The notes: a model not told the origin generated them from the sequence alone. Shown: positions 9,345-20,242, numbered from the stretch's first letter. The stretch: 64,000 nt of DNA from UBA6522 sp965205045 (GCA_965205045.1 OZ242031.1:5766001-5830000), one strand, 5' to 3'. Made by a program: numbers and translations.

Positions 9345-10487
9345 CTACGGTGCTTGATCCGCCACATATCTCAGCAGGGACGGGATTCCTCCAGTGAATT
9401 TGTCGGCGCGCATGTGGATGAAGCCAACGGATTCGAGGTGTTCTCGGGCGCGCACCGCTTCAGCGTGTTCGGGGATGACTTCCTTGATCGCCGATGTGGC
9501 TTCCGCCAGCGACAGGCTGGTTCGGCTGGAAAGGGAGTTCGCGAGCGCTGCCGCGGCGGTCACGAGGCGCGCGTCTTCGTGGTCATGTATCTCCCGGTAG
9601 CGGCGAGCGTAAAACCCGCGCCGCGCGAAGTCGACTTCCGTACGGGCCGTTTCCATCACATCGATGGAAACGGTACGGGTGTCCTCCCCCGCGCTCCATA
9701 ACGCGTGACCCCAACGTTGGATAAAGAAGGGAAACCCCTGCGTGTCGTCGGCCACTTGGGTCAAAACGCTTCCATCGATCTCCCAAGCGCGCCACTCCGC
9801 AATTTCCAGAGCTGCGATCGACGCCTCGCGGCTCAGGCAATCCGGCGACAGCACGTCAGCCCTCTCGATGAAAGACGCCTGAACAGACGCCGACATCAGG
9901 TGCGCGAGAAGCCCCGGCGTGCCAGCCAAAATCATCCAAGCGGGCCTGTCGGCTTCGATCAACGATTGCGCCAAGTTGCACAGGGCATTCGCCACCTCGG
10001 GGGCGAGGGTGTGCGCTTCATCCACCTGGATGAGCAACGGACTTCCGTCGGTCGCATCAAGCAAGTGTTCTCTCAGGAGGGTTCTTATGTGACTCGCCGC
10101 GCGGTCCGCCTGACCAGGTCGCCACTCCGCCGAGACGAAGCCCGCCTTGATGCCGCTCAGGCGCGCGGGCTCCTCTCGGCTCTCAGGCCACAAGACACCG
10201 CCGAGCGCAGCCAGATCGGGTAAATCCCCCGCCTTTGCGTCAATCACGCGAACAGCACGGTCTGCGGCCTGCCGCCTCAACCAACTCAGCAGAACCGTCT
10301 TGCCCATCCCGCGCGGCGCGGACAACAACAGTATATTGGCGGGTCCGCCCCGTGTGGAATGCGAGACTTTCGTCAGGCTCTCCAGCAGCGCGGATTGTTC
10401 GGCATTCCGCCCGGCCAGGACCGGCGGGTACGCGCCGGTGCCGGGCGTGAAAGGGTTGGGTAGGGCGTTGTTGTCCTTCATTGCCAT
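9345..10487 (-). CDS. AAA-type ATPase associated with the Druantia-like locus
   Basis: 380 aa when started at the ATG at 10487, which has GGGGAGG six bases upstream; the frame is open further 5' but without a ribosome site. Walker A (APRGMGKT, residues 57-64) and Walker B (LLIQVDEAH, ~151-159) define a P-loop ATPase of the AAA/ORC-like type. A C-terminal ~100-residue region (from DFARRGFYARRYREIHD) looks like a small winged-helix-type tail. It lies 49 bp downstream of the helicase stop on the same strand, so co-transcription is likely. The ATPase might act as a sensor or loader for the helicase; this is inferred from context only. Confidence 0.8.
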   Translation of the reverse strand: MAMKDNNALPNPFTPGTGAYPPVLAGRNAEQSALLESLTKVSHSTRGGPANILLLSAPRGMGKTVLLSWLRRQAADRAVRVIDAKAGDLPDLAALGGVLWPESREEPARLSGIKAGFVSAEWRPGQADRAASHIRTLLREHLLDATDGSPLLIQVDEAHTLAPEVANALCNLAQSLIEADRPAWMILAGTPGLLAHLMSASVQASFIERADVLSPDCLSREASIAALEIAEWRAWEIDGSVLTQVADDTQGFPFFIQRWGHALWSAGEDTRTVSIDVMETARTEVDFARRGFYARRYREIHDHEDARLVTAAAALANSLSSRTSLSLAEATSAIKEVIPEHAEAVRAREHLESVGFIHMRADKFTGGIPSLLRYVADQAP

Positions 10488-10536
10488 GCGACACCTCCCC
10501 GGATGCGTACAGGCGCGATCAGGTGGATGAGGAAAC

Positions 10537-13500
10537 TCATATTGTTTCCTCGCAATGTAATTCCTGCGCAATGTAAACAAAAGTGGGGTGACTGCCGAAC
10601 GCGACTACCTTGCCGTTCTTTATGGTTGCGTTCATGGACCGTATTTGCTCGCGTGGACCATTGTCGAACGGAAAATTCGCATATGGGCGATGCTTCCAGT
10701 ATCCAAAGCCCTGGTCCAACTTCAGTGTCCAGACACGACGGCGACCCCATTCGAGCCGAAGTTCCCGGAAGTGTGGCGCATTGCCGGTTTCGAACCGGAA
10801 TGGCCCTTTCCATCGGAGGCGGCCTCGTCCTTTGTCGATAGCCTGCTCAAAGAACGAGCGTCTTGCCCTGTCGTCTTGCCATTGGTCGTTGAACGATTGG
10901 CTGATCCGGTTGGGATGGTAGTGCGGGCGGATTTCGCGGGTGAACAGGTGCAGGACGGTTCTGGAGTCCGCCTGTCCTTCGCGCACCAAGCGTAACAACA
11001 CCTCCCGCAACAATAGTAACGCCCAAGGCGTGGCCATGTATCGATCACTGTATTTGACTCGCGTCAACGGCTCGCCTTGCTCGAATTGATCCTTGAACGG
11101 GCGGCATTGATCGTGCACGTGGTTCCAGAACCTCGAACCAAACCCTTCAACACGTCCGTTGAGTTCTCTCCAAACGGGCAGGACGGCAGTCCCATCGTGT
11201 TGCGGGCGCAATTCATCTACGGGAACCGGTTCGGCTGTTGGGGCTGGCAGTGCGCCTTCATTCTTCGCGTATATGATCGGCCCATCTTCAGGATGTTGTC
11301 CCCACGTGGCGTTCATCGGCGCAATACCGCCGGGCATCGCCCACACAATGCGTGCATCGACTCCCCCAACGGCAGCGATAATGGTGCCGTTTGCCGCGTC
11401 GTTTGCGGGCACGTTATACACTTGTATGCGGCCTCGGCCTGCAGCGACCAAGGAGGCGAGAGCGTGACGGCTTCCCTCATTAAGGCAGGCCAAAGCCGTA
11501 GGCGCAACGAACAGGCGAACCGAACACTCGTCGTTGACCCAACGAAGCATGGCCGAGTAAAGCGGAAACTCTTCCACTTCCCAAGATTCGGCATCGCCGC
11601 CCACCCACAGTTGGATTTCTTCCATGCCGGGTTCGCCCGTGACTTCCACGAGATGGCGAGACAGCGGGCGCGTCAGTAGGCGGGATCCGGGTCCAAGGAA
11701 GCGGTCGCGTGGATGCAAGGTCAGACCCGCGAGACGCTCGCCGGTCAGAAAGGCGAGGGCTTCAAGACGGTCAAGTTTTGCCCAATCATGTTGCGTTCCA
11801 TAGGTCAGCAGGCAGCCATGGCACGCAGCATCACACTCCTTCACACAGTCGAGGACATCGACTGCGGCCTTCAATGCCGTACCAACATGCTCCCGCAAGG
11901 CAGCAACATAACCATTGCCTCCCTCTGCCACGTCGTACAGGAATATGGATTGCTGAATCGTGCCATCGGTCGCCTTGGCTGGGCGGACGGTGAGGCCAAC
12001 TTCCTCGTCCTCGATACCTATATTTAGACAAAATGCGTGTCTCAGTGCGATGCCGAGTGAGAGTGCGGTGCCTTCGTCATTCAATTCGAGAAGTTGCAAC
12101 TCGAAGACGTCGGTGACACGGCTGCCGCCCAACGAAAGGCCGCTTTGAATGGCAAACCTGTCGCCGTCGCATCGGCTGCTCCCGTGCGGGTCCTTGCCGC
12201 CGCGTAAACGCAAGTGTCCGTCCCGAAATGCCTTTGGCAGTCCGGTTTCGGATACCGGACCGACCTCGGACGCGGCGCGACCACAGCGCAGACAGACGGT
12301 ATACCCATACCTGCTTCTACCCTTGCTGCCGTGAAACAGATGGCCGGTGTCGGTGTAACGGAACCGCCCGATGCTTGGGTCGGCCAACGGCGACCATTCC
12401 GGCGTCGGACAGCTTATCCAAGGTGGTTCCACCGGGATGTAGGTTGGAGCGACGACATTGTTGTGTGGTGAATGACGAATATCGACCGCAAATCCTGCTG
12501 GTTCAAGATACTTCTGAGATTTCACCGAACCGTCGCAATGCGGACATTGAGCAGGCTTCGATGGAGCGTCGCCTGTAGCGCCGCATTCGCGACAGCGCCA
12601 GACGTGGCGAAGCGCCTGGATCTCGCGGGCGCTTTCGACCCCCGGCGGGAGGTGCCAGTTGAGCGTTACACCCCCGGATTCGTACACACGCCCGTCCATG
12701 ACCACTTCCGCCCCGGGCGCGTATTCTCGTATCGCCGTTTCGATCTGACGAGAAGGATAGCCCAGCCGCTTGCCGGGCTGTTCTTCCCGATTCCCGCTGT
12801 TGGATTGTCTGCGTTTCAACTCTTCAATCGTGAGAGGGATGAAACTGACGATGCCGTTCGGGAACCCGTAACCCGGGAGAAACTGTCGATTGGCTAATTC
12901 GCCGAGAAGGTACTCGCCCTCCAGCCGTCTCAGTTGCCGCTTTATCGCAAGAACAGCCGGGGCGCGTGACTGCCCGGATCCATCCTCGAACTGCGCCGCG
13001 TCCTTACGCAGTGCATCTACCTCTCGCCGCCAAGCATCCATGGCTCGCTCCAACGCGTCCGCGCTGGCGTTTAGCATCCGGGCTGGCTCGGCGGAATCCA
13101 AAACCGTGCGTTTGACAAGCCACTTCAATCCCTGTAGCAGCCGTTCGTTACTTTCCGCGTCGACTCGGCACCACTCGACGAATTCTCTGCCGGGGGGCGT
13201 CCCGGTCGACTCGTCGGGGTTGAAAAACCAGCCCGTCCTGAGCCGATGGGCATCGCGGTTTTCCAGAAACGCGCCAAGACACAGGGAGTTGACGTGTCTT
13301 TGCACGAGTCGTCCGCTGTCGAGGGCAACTCGGGGGACGCTCGTCCTTGAAGTAAATGGCCACAGTGGATTGTTGAACACTTGTTCGCCGTGTGGCGAGC
13401 TTGGGCAGAGCGTGACCGCGAAGGATACGCCCTCGCCCCGTCGTCCGGCACGCCCGGCCCGCTGCAGGTAGTTGGTGGAACTGGGCGGCGAGTTGTTCAT

Positions 13501-16500
13501 GATCACTGCCGATAGTCCGCCGATGTCGACGCCCATCTCCATGGTGGTGGAGCAACTGAGCACATTCAAGTCTCCTTTCTTGAAGCGCTCTTCGAGTGCG
13601 CGCAAACGGCGTCCGTCAAGCTGAGCCGAGTGTTCGGCGGCCTCGAAGTACTGTACGTTAGCGACTATTCGATCATTCAGATTGGACCATACGCCAAGCT
13701 CGCGGGCCTTTCGCACGTCCGGGTCGGTTTCCAACCAATCCGCAATCTCTCCATGGCTGGCCTCGCGACCGGATGCATCGCGCCAGTACGCCTTGGGTAT
13801 TCGCGGCGGCTCGAATGCGCGACACTGTTCCGGTTCGCCGCGCTGCGGCAGGTACGGAGACAATCCGTTCAGCGTCGCATCGAGCACTCGTCCGGTATAG
13901 GCGCAGATGTTGCCGGACGGGAGTTCGCCCAAAATAGCGATTTCGTCAAGTTTCAGTAGGAAACCATCCGCGAACTGCTGGAAATGAGGGCGTAGCGCTT
14001 CCCAAGCGTACTGCATTGCCTCGTTGATCCTGTCGTTACTGGAAAGCGAGTCGTCCAACCCGGAGGCTTCCCGCAACAGGCGAGGCAACCGCGAAGGCCG
14101 GCCTGCAAGTCGAATTGACGGCCAACGCCGTTGCCGGGGCGTCAATTCACCGTCGTAGGCCGGACCTTGGATGTACCGCTTGCGAACGGGTATCCCCATC
14201 CAGCGGAGGTATTCGTCCTTCATATTCACTGCGCTAATGTCCCGCGCAAAAAAGTCAACCATCAGTTTCAGAAATACTTGCCAGTCTCCGGGCTGGAGCG
14301 GCCAACCGGGTGGGACTGCCGCACTCTTCAGCTTGGGGTAGCTTAGTGAGATAAGGCCCATCGTCTCAGCCGAGTTCATGCGCTTCGGTCGCCGGAAGAA
14401 CTCCCGATAAAGGCAAAATTCGGCGAACTCTTCCAAGGTGGCGGAAATATAACTGGCGTCCCGGAAGTACTTGCGCATTCGACGCAGGCTCGAGTCCCCC
14501 TTCAGGCGTTCGGCAGAGTCTTTCCAAGAAAGTGTTCCGAACCCGCTCTCCGCACGAGCTTGGGCCAATTCGGCTTTCTTGTCCTTTAGGATCGGGTGTA
14601 GTGCGGGAAGATTTGCTTTCTCCAGTTCTTCTATCTGATGCTCAAGTTGCACAGTATCCGGTTGGCGCCTTTCGGCGGCCAGCGCGTGATAGAGAACGCT
14701 GCGGACTCGGTTTCGCTCCGCCTCCTGCTGAAGTCTTACCGCCAAGCGCGCCGAACCTTGTCGTGAGTCGCTGAAGCCAAGCAATCGCTTGCCCTGGCTT
14801 GGAAGACTAGCGCCCGAGCGCATCGGGGGCGTGTGTTCCAAGGCCGTTGGCACGATGGTCGACAGCGCAAAGGGGGCACCGATGCGTAGTTCCCGAAAGC
14901 GACGTCGTTGATTATCCCTGATCCCGCAACGGGGGCACGCTAGCGGGCCAGTATCGACTTGCGAAAGACGGATCGGGATTCCATCACCATCCTTGGAGAG
15001 AGTTCGATCCCGTTTCAGACGCCACTCTTCGATCCGCTCCGCATTGTAGCCCCGCCCGCAGACCAGCCGGCGGATGACGGACGAAGGGAGCGGTGCGACT
15101 TCCTCGCTATCATCGGGGTCGATTTCAAGCTGAAACTCGTCGATGTCCGCTTCCTCAACATAGGGCTTCAGCTTTTGTTCTCCCGTCTCGCCCGAAAACT
15201 CCTCCTCGGCGGACAAATGATCCTGCCCGCACTCCCCGCACACGATCAATTCGAATACCGGATAGTCGCAGTGTTCACAACGCGTGTGGCGCTCGGGGAA
15301 GAGCGCACCGAAATCCCAAGATTCGTCAATGCTCGGGTCACGACCGCCGCAAGAAGGATTGACGCAAGCCCATAATCCGCTCTGAGCCCGATGAAGAAGG
15401 TGGACACGCAATGGCAGGAAAGCCGTATCATTGCGCCGGGCTGTTGAAGCCTTTTCGAGAAGCGCAGTCAACGATCTGACGTCCAGGCCGGATACCTTCT
15501 GTAGCGCCTTGATCGTGGCGGGCTCCTTGGCTAAGCAGGCGCGTACCACTCTTGCGGCGGGATCGTGGCAAAGAGCGCCATATAGTGCGCCGTTTTGCAG
15601 ATTATCGAGGTTTCTTACGGCCCGACTTGGATCACGCTGCGGTAGCGTCGGCACAAAACGTTCCCCGGTTACAACATGAACGCGGTCTAGCGGAGCGCCG
15701 GATAAGTCGGCAAGAAAGCGCTGCAAGTCATCTGCCGTGTCCGCGTCGCCTATCGTCGCCGAAGTGGCGATATAACGGACGTTGGACGGGTCCACACCAA
15801 AGCGGTGAGTGACACGACGAAGCAATAGAGCCATCTCTGCGGCTTGGGAGCCGACGTACGTATGGGCCTCATCGAGAACGATCCAACGTAGCTTGCCGTG
15901 GGATTGATCGAGGATCGGTCGATCTTCCGTGCGGACGAGCATGTATTCCAGCATCGTCGAGTTTGTGACGAGCAGCGGTGCCACGTCATCACGTAGAACC
16001 CGCCTGGATATCTGTTCCGCGCCTGCCCGCCTCTGATCGTGTGCTGGCGCTGTCTCCGGTGTCTCGCCGTTGTAGAGGCAGAATCGGATATCGCTTCCGA
16101 AGCCATTGCACCAAGCCCGCAGACGGTCGCGCTGACTGTTGATGAGAGCGTTCAGGGGATAGAGAAAGAGTGCCCGTGCTCCCGTCAACTTGCCGATGCG
16201 TTCACTTTCCCGTGCCAAGTCTTCGAGAATCGGCACGAGAAAGCACTCGGTCTTTCCAGAGCCCGTCCCGCTCGCAACCAATACTGATCGGGGCTTGTCA
16301 TCCAGAAGGTGCTGCCAACAATCCAACTGATGTTGAAACGGCTTGCGGGTGCAAGGAAATGCGTGATCCCGGTAGGCGCGCGGCGGTTTGTCCATGGATG
16401 AAACCAACCCCTTTCGTAGCAAGCCGCTTGAAACCAATCCCTGCATGTCCACATTTGCCAACTCCCATCCAAACGCCGCTTCCAGCACTGGGTCGGCCAG

Positions 16501-16653
16501 CAATGCTCCGGGTTCGCCCGGTTCGTTCGCGTATAGATTCGCGAGATACTCGCGTAGGGCTGGAGACCGCAAACCCAGTTGCGAGAGGATGGCTCGGCCC
16601 GAGCGAGTGGTGAGGTCGCGGATGAGCCCCGAAATGCTGATGGTGCCGGTCAT
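10537..16653 (-). CDS. Giant DEAD/DEAH helicase with DUF1998-like C-terminus (DruE-like)
   Basis: 2,038 aa. Motif I is ASGTGSGKT (~128-136), motif II is DEAH (~261-264), and the C-terminal helicase domain has STTMEMGVDIGG and the arginine-rich YLQRAGRAGRRG (~residue 1060). The middle has several CxxC zinc-like pairs (CGECGQDH, CPRCGI). The last third has CRECG...CPHCDG, then CDAACHGCLLTYG, the Cys cluster characteristic of DUF1998 proteins. Length and architecture match DruE, the hallmark of Druantia anti-phage systems; DISARM DrmA/DrmB carry the same parts in separate proteins. The start ATG overlaps the stop of the upstream gene by 4 bases (ATGA), indicating translational coupling. The family assignment is recall plus inference. 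Confidence 0.82.
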   Translation of the reverse strand: MTGTISISGLIRDLTTRSGRAILSQLGLRSPALREYLANLYANEPGEPGALLADPVLEAAFGWELANVDMQGLVSSGLLRKGLVSSMDKPPRAYRDHAFPCTRKPFQHQLDCWQHLLDDKPRSVLVASGTGSGKTECFLVPILEDLARESERIGKLTGARALFLYPLNALINSQRDRLRAWCNGFGSDIRFCLYNGETPETAPAHDQRRAGAEQISRRVLRDDVAPLLVTNSTMLEYMLVRTEDRPILDQSHGKLRWIVLDEAHTYVGSQAAEMALLLRRVTHRFGVDPSNVRYIATSATIGDADTADDLQRFLADLSGAPLDRVHVVTGERFVPTLPQRDPSRAVRNLDNLQNGALYGALCHDPAARVVRACLAKEPATIKALQKVSGLDVRSLTALLEKASTARRNDTAFLPLRVHLLHRAQSGLWACVNPSCGGRDPSIDESWDFGALFPERHTRCEHCDYPVFELIVCGECGQDHLSAEEEFSGETGEQKLKPYVEEADIDEFQLEIDPDDSEEVAPLPSSVIRRLVCGRGYNAERIEEWRLKRDRTLSKDGDGIPIRLSQVDTGPLACPRCGIRDNQRRRFRELRIGAPFALSTIVPTALEHTPPMRSGASLPSQGKRLLGFSDSRQGSARLAVRLQQEAERNRVRSVLYHALAAERRQPDTVQLEHQIEELEKANLPALHPILKDKKAELAQARAESGFGTLSWKDSAERLKGDSSLRRMRKYFRDASYISATLEEFAEFCLYREFFRRPKRMNSAETMGLISLSYPKLKSAAVPPGWPLQPGDWQVFLKLMVDFFARDISAVNMKDEYLRWMGIPVRKRYIQGPAYDGELTPRQRRWPSIRLAGRPSRLPRLLREASGLDDSLSSNDRINEAMQYAWEALRPHFQQFADGFLLKLDEIAILGELPSGNICAYTGRVLDATLNGLSPYLPQRGEPEQCRAFEPPRIPKAYWRDASGREASHGEIADWLETDPDVRKARELGVWSNLNDRIVANVQYFEAAEHSAQLDGRRLRALEERFKKGDLNVLSCSTTMEMGVDIGGLSAVIMNNSPPSSTNYLQRAGRAGRRGEGVSFAVTLCPSSPHGEQVFNNPLWPFTSRTSVPRVALDSGRLVQRHVNSLCLGAFLENRDAHRLRTGWFFNPDESTGTPPGREFVEWCRVDAESNERLLQGLKWLVKRTVLDSAEPARMLNASADALERAMDAWRREVDALRKDAAQFEDGSGQSRAPAVLAIKRQLRRLEGEYLLGELANRQFLPGYGFPNGIVSFIPLTIEELKRRQSNSGNREEQPGKRLGYPSRQIETAIREYAPGAEVVMDGRVYESGGVTLNWHLPPGVESAREIQALRHVWRCRECGATGDAPSKPAQCPHCDGSVKSQKYLEPAGFAVDIRHSPHNNVVAPTYIPVEPPWISCPTPEWSPLADPSIGRFRYTDTGHLFHGSKGRSRYGYTVCLRCGRAASEVGPVSETGLPKAFRDGHLRLRGGKDPHGSSRCDGDRFAIQSGLSLGGSRVTDVFELQLLELNDEGTALSLGIALRHAFCLNIGIEDEEVGLTVRPAKATDGTIQQSIFLYDVAEGGNGYVAALREHVGTALKAAVDVLDCVKECDAACHGCLLTYGTQHDWAKLDRLEALAFLTGERLAGLTLHPRDRFLGPGSRLLTRPLSRHLVEVTGEPGMEEIQLWVGGDAESWEVEEFPLYSAMLRWVNDECSVRLFVAPTALACLNEGSRHALASLVAAGRGRIQVYNVPANDAANGTIIAAVGGVDARIVWAMPGGIAPMNATWGQHPEDGPIIYAKNEGALPAPTAEPVPVDELRPQHDGTAVLPVWRELNGRVEGFGSRFWNHVHDQCRPFKDQFEQGEPLTRVKYSDRYMATPWALLLLREVLLRLVREGQADSRTVLHLFTREIRPHYHPNRISQSFNDQWQDDRARRSFFEQAIDKGRGRLRWKGPFRFETGNAPHFRELRLEWGRRRVWTLKLDQGFGYWKHRPYANFPFDNGPREQIRSMNATIKNGKVVAFGSHPTFVYIAQELHCEETI

Positions 16654-18320
16654 CGGTTATCTTCCGCGTGCGCAAACCGGAACCATGCCGCGCTGTATGC
16701 CAAGTCGAACCAGTCCGGGTCGTGTGCCCGGATTCGTTTGACAAGAAATGCAGTTCGGGGCGTTGGTTTGGTGACGAAACAACACAACGCTGCCGCGACC
16801 GGCGTGTCGAAGATTGGCTGACGCGCCCGATGCTCATCCGAATGTTGCCAGATTGGTAGTTTATCGAGGCGGGGATCAAGTTCTTGCGCCCACTCTCGCC
16901 GCCCATAGCCCTGTGGCCAGTCGTCCATACTCGCCCACAAAGTGACTTTCTCGGACGTTTGGTCGTCGCGATACCGTCGTGCCTGCATTACGAGTGACTC
17001 GCTCACAGCGTTACCCTCAAAGCGCAGGGCGATATCCGTTGCCACCGTGTTCAGCGCCGATAGGCGTTCAACTCCCTCGTCGACAATGGAGCATATGTGC
17101 TGGTGGGCAATCTGACCGTGGTCACCGCCTATCGCGCCCGCAAGCTGATCGCGGAGTTGATCGAATTCGCGCTTGGCCTCGGTCCACCAGATATTTCGTT
17201 CAACGAGCAGCCAACTGAAAGGCAATTCTTGTTCAAGACGCCATAACAACTGTCGATGCGTTCTTTCCAGCCGAAACAGGCACCGGACCAATAGCCTTGG
17301 TTTCGTCGTTAACACCGTAAGGAGATCGAACGCGGTCGCCGGGACATCCGCGCCGCACAGCAACGCGTCGTTTAGAAACGACCATTCTTCCTCGACACGG
17401 CTCGTATCCGCAGCGTCCAACATCGCATCCATTGCCGCACCTACGTTCCTTTGCCTCAACTCTGGGTCCGCGATAGTTATCGCCTCGGAAAGCCGCAACG
17501 TTTCAGAGTCTCTGATATCAGAAAATGAGTGTGACCTGCCGCCGACAGTAATGGGGCGGACTGGAACTCGATTATCGTGGCGCGCTACCACCAGCCAAGT
17601 CTCGTCCATACTCAGGTCTTGGGGCAATATGGCACCCTGGAAGGCGTCGGAAGAACGAACGATGGAGAGCGAGACCGGTTCATCGCTCGGTCGAGCAAGC
17701 GGCAAGGCTTCGCACACAATGCTTGTCCCACCATTGTCGTTCAGCGAATTCGAGGTGGATACAAATGCCATGCTGGGGTCGTGGTCAAGCACCGCCGAAA
17801 ATCGCAAAACTTCGATGCTGGCGTATTCACGTTGAGATTTGTCCACGATACGCAATCCTACGGTCGCCTCAGCGGAAGACGATGCGGTGAGCAACTGTTC
17901 GATCATGGGCCGTAACTCGATGAGGGCGAGCTCATGCGTTACGCTGTGCTTGCGTAGCGGTCGGCGGAAGTACGCGACGCGGAGCAAATCGCCCAGGTCT
18001 GGCGCTTTCAGGTCGCCCTCGATCCAAAACTGCTGGGTGTTATCCGGCGATAACGCCATCGCTCGCACTCCGTAGAGGTCATCGATCGCAACTCCCCGGG
18101 CGTCCAATGATCTGCTGTCTCGAAGAAAACGTGCCCCGTGGCCGGGGAATGGGGCATGAACCACCAATGCCGCCGCGTCGCGCCAATGCAGATGCAGTCG
18201 CACGCGAACCGGTGGCGCGGTCGGGTTGCGAGCGACCACATGGACTCGTACCGTATCTTCTTCAATTTGAATGTCCCACTCAGTGTCAGCCTCATCGACC
18301 GAAACCTTGGCGGCCTCTGT
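16650..18320 (-). pseudogene. 3' part of IS-interrupted defence gene (DruH-like)
   Basis: This is the downstream half of a gene cut by the IS at 18321-20242. A GTG at 18239 could start a 529-aa product, but the frame is open up to the IS border. Removing the IS and one copy of the TCTGT duplication joins codon 555 of the 5' half directly to TEAAKVSVDE here, with no stop, giving a 1,111-aa protein. It has no catalytic motif that I recognise. Its size, position directly before a DruE-like helicase and 4-base overlap with that gene suggest DruH of Druantia type III. I also recall a similar helicase-associated family named STY4851/ECs_5259. Confidence 0.72.
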
Positions 18321-20242
18321 CTCGTGTTTGACAGTTCATAGATACAGAAATGCGATATTCTTAGGCAAAACAAAGGCTTGCGGGCGTTCCCGAAAGCACC
18401 CATGTCACTAGGCGTTCAGCCCAGCTTCAGGATCGGCGGCGGCGGGGTTATTTGTAAGGATTTCAGTCGCTTGCGGGCGTTTGGACGGGGTTCGGTGACC
18501 TGCCACAGGTCCCCGTTCGGCCCCGACAATTGGACAAGTTTGATCTGCCGCAGATCGTCGCGGATGTTCCGCCAGGTGTCACCGCAGGCGTGCTCGGCGA
18601 GCCGTTCCAGCAACAGGGCGATGACGCTTAGCGCGATGTGCGCGTGGATGCGGCGCGCCACCCGATGGTATACGGGGCGCAGCCGCAACTCGCTTTTCAG
18701 TTGCCGGAAGGATTGCTCGACGCGGTACAGCTGCTTGTAGCCCAGCGCCAGGTCCTCGGCGGTGAGCGTGTCGTCGTTGCCGTGGACCACGAACTTGCCG
18801 TCGAGGCGCTCCGCGGCCTTGACCTTGGCGCGGTCGACGCGCGGACGCCCGCCCTTGGTCAGGCGCACGTACCGCCCGTAGCGGGCGCTGGCGCGCAACC
18901 CGCACACCCGCTTGCGGTGCTGTTCGCCGTCGGGGAGGTCCGACACCGTGGCCAGTTCGGCCTCCAGCTCCGCCAACACCTCCCGGCGATGCGCCCGCCG
19001 GCGTTCGGCCTCCCGGGGGTTGAAGCACACCGCGTAACGGCGACGCCGCTCCCCGTCGCCGACGACGACCTCCTTGACCTTGAGGTTCGGCGCCACCTCC
19101 CGGTAGCGCCCGCGGCGGCCGACGACCTCCTTGTCCACCTCCGAACCCCGGCGCGCCGGCATGCACACGATGTACCGGCCGCCGCCGCGCGCCAGCGCGC
19201 GCAGGTTCTGCGCCGACACCATCCCGGCGTCGCCCACGAACACGCAGCGGTTCAGCCGCCAGCCCCCCAGATCCGCCTTCACCCGCTCCACCGTGGTCAC
19301 GTCCACCGTGTTGCCCGGAAACACCCAGTGGCGCACCGGAAAGCCTTCCCGCGTCACCGCCAGCCCCACCAGCAACTGCGGCGCGTCGCCGCGCCCGTTC
19401 TTCGAATGGCCCCGCTTGCGCAGGCCCGGCGCCCCCGTCTCCGGGTCGTCGGGGTCCTCGTCGGCGATCTCGAAGTGAAGCGAGGTCGTGTCGTAGAACA
19501 TGACCTCCACGTCCAGGTTCAACAAGTCCGCCAGGCGATGGTACAACCCTTCCTCCAGCGCGTCCTTGTGCGCCTGCAGCACGTCCATCGCCCGGTACAG
19601 GTGTTGCGGCTCCAAGCCCCCGCAGCCCTCGATGCGCACCTCCCCGGCCAGCCACCGTTCCCAACAGCGCCACTTCGACGACGGCGCGCACGTCCGGTTG
19701 GCCACCAGCGCGAACAACGCCCGCTCCACGGGAAACCCGAACTTGCGCGCGTCCACCAGCTCCCCGATCAGTTCCGGCAAGCCCGCCCGCCGCCACAACG
19801 CCCCCAGGACGTGGATGTCCCCGTGGGGCCACGCGTCCACCACGGTCAATCCCGTGTCCGCCGCGGCCAGTTCCTCCGGCGAGCAGCGCTTCAGGATGCT
19901 GCGGGCCAACCGCCGCAGCCGCTCCGTGGCCTCGGGATCGTCGGCGCGGCCGCAGTTGTACAGAATCCGCACCCGCGAGCGCTTCTTCGCCGGGTCCCAT
20001 TCGTTCTCGGCGATTTGCAGGTGCCGGAGCTTGGAGCCGTCGGCGCGCTTTTGCGTGGACTGGCGCAGGTACATGTATCCAATGATACCGAACTCCATAC
20101 CGGCCCACAATGCCTGACGGATCACTCCATGTATCTATCCATCCGGAGCCTGTATCCAGCCGAAACCGCCGCAAGCCTTTGTTTCTACGTCCCCCCGGAC
20201 ACCCATCTGCCACAATATGTATGAGGAACTGTCAAACACGAG
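18321..20242 (-). mobile_element. IS1634-like insertion sequence, copy 1 (1,922 bp)
   Basis: The ends are perfect 17-bp inverted repeats, CTCGTGTTTGACAGTTC (18321-18337) and its complement (20226-20242). The element is flanked by a 5-bp direct repeat TCTGT (18316-18320 and 20243-20247). It encodes one DDE transposase on the minus strand and appears identical to the copy at 52889-54810. The intact duplication shows a simple insertion that has not recombined since. It splits the gene upstream of the DruE-like helicase. Confidence 0.93.
18416..20074 (-). CDS. IS1634-family (IS4 superfamily) DDE transposase
   Basis: 552 aa from the ATG at 20074 (MYLRQSTQK), the usual kind of N-terminus for this family; ATGs at 20098 and 20125 are alternatives. 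The catalytic triad is visible as FYDTTSLHFE (first Asp), VFVGDAGM (second Asp) and QLYRVEQSFRQLKS (Glu, in the YREK-like motif). The sequence HSKNGRGDAPQLLVGL lies between the first two. The protein cuts and rejoins the IS ends. Very GC-rich codons produce long antisense frames on the other strand that are not genes. Confidence 0.9.
   Translation of the reverse strand: MYLRQSTQKRADGSKLRHLQIAENEWDPAKKRSRVRILYNCGRADDPEATERLRRLARSILKRCSPEELAAADTGLTVVDAWPHGDIHVLGALWRRAGLPELIGELVDARKFGFPVERALFALVANRTCAPSSKWRCWERWLAGEVRIEGCGGLEPQHLYRAMDVLQAHKDALEEGLYHRLADLLNLDVEVMFYDTTSLHFEIADEDPDDPETGAPGLRKRGHSKNGRGDAPQLLVGLAVTREGFPVRHWVFPGNTVDVTTVERVKADLGGWRLNRCVFVGDAGMVSAQNLRALARGGGRYIVCMPARRGSEVDKEVVGRRGRYREVAPNLKVKEVVVGDGERRRRYAVCFNPREAERRRAHRREVLAELEAELATVSDLPDGEQHRKRVCGLRASARYGRYVRLTKGGRPRVDRAKVKAAERLDGKFVVHGNDDTLTAEDLALGYKQLYRVEQSFRQLKSELRLRPVYHRVARRIHAHIALSVIALLLERLAEHACGDTWRNIRDDLRQIKLVQLSGPNGDLWQVTEPRPNARKRLKSLQITPPPPILKLG

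Noticed and set aside
12890..16613. Multiple plus-strand frames of 80-190 aa across the giant helicase
   Set aside because: All lie antisense to a continuous 2,038-codon gene with clear helicase motifs.
18638..20224. Long 528-aa plus-strand and 544-aa minus-strand open frames over the IS
   Set aside because: They are shadows of the GC-rich transposase gene, Arg/Ala/Pro/Gly-rich without motifs, and recur identically at the second IS copy.
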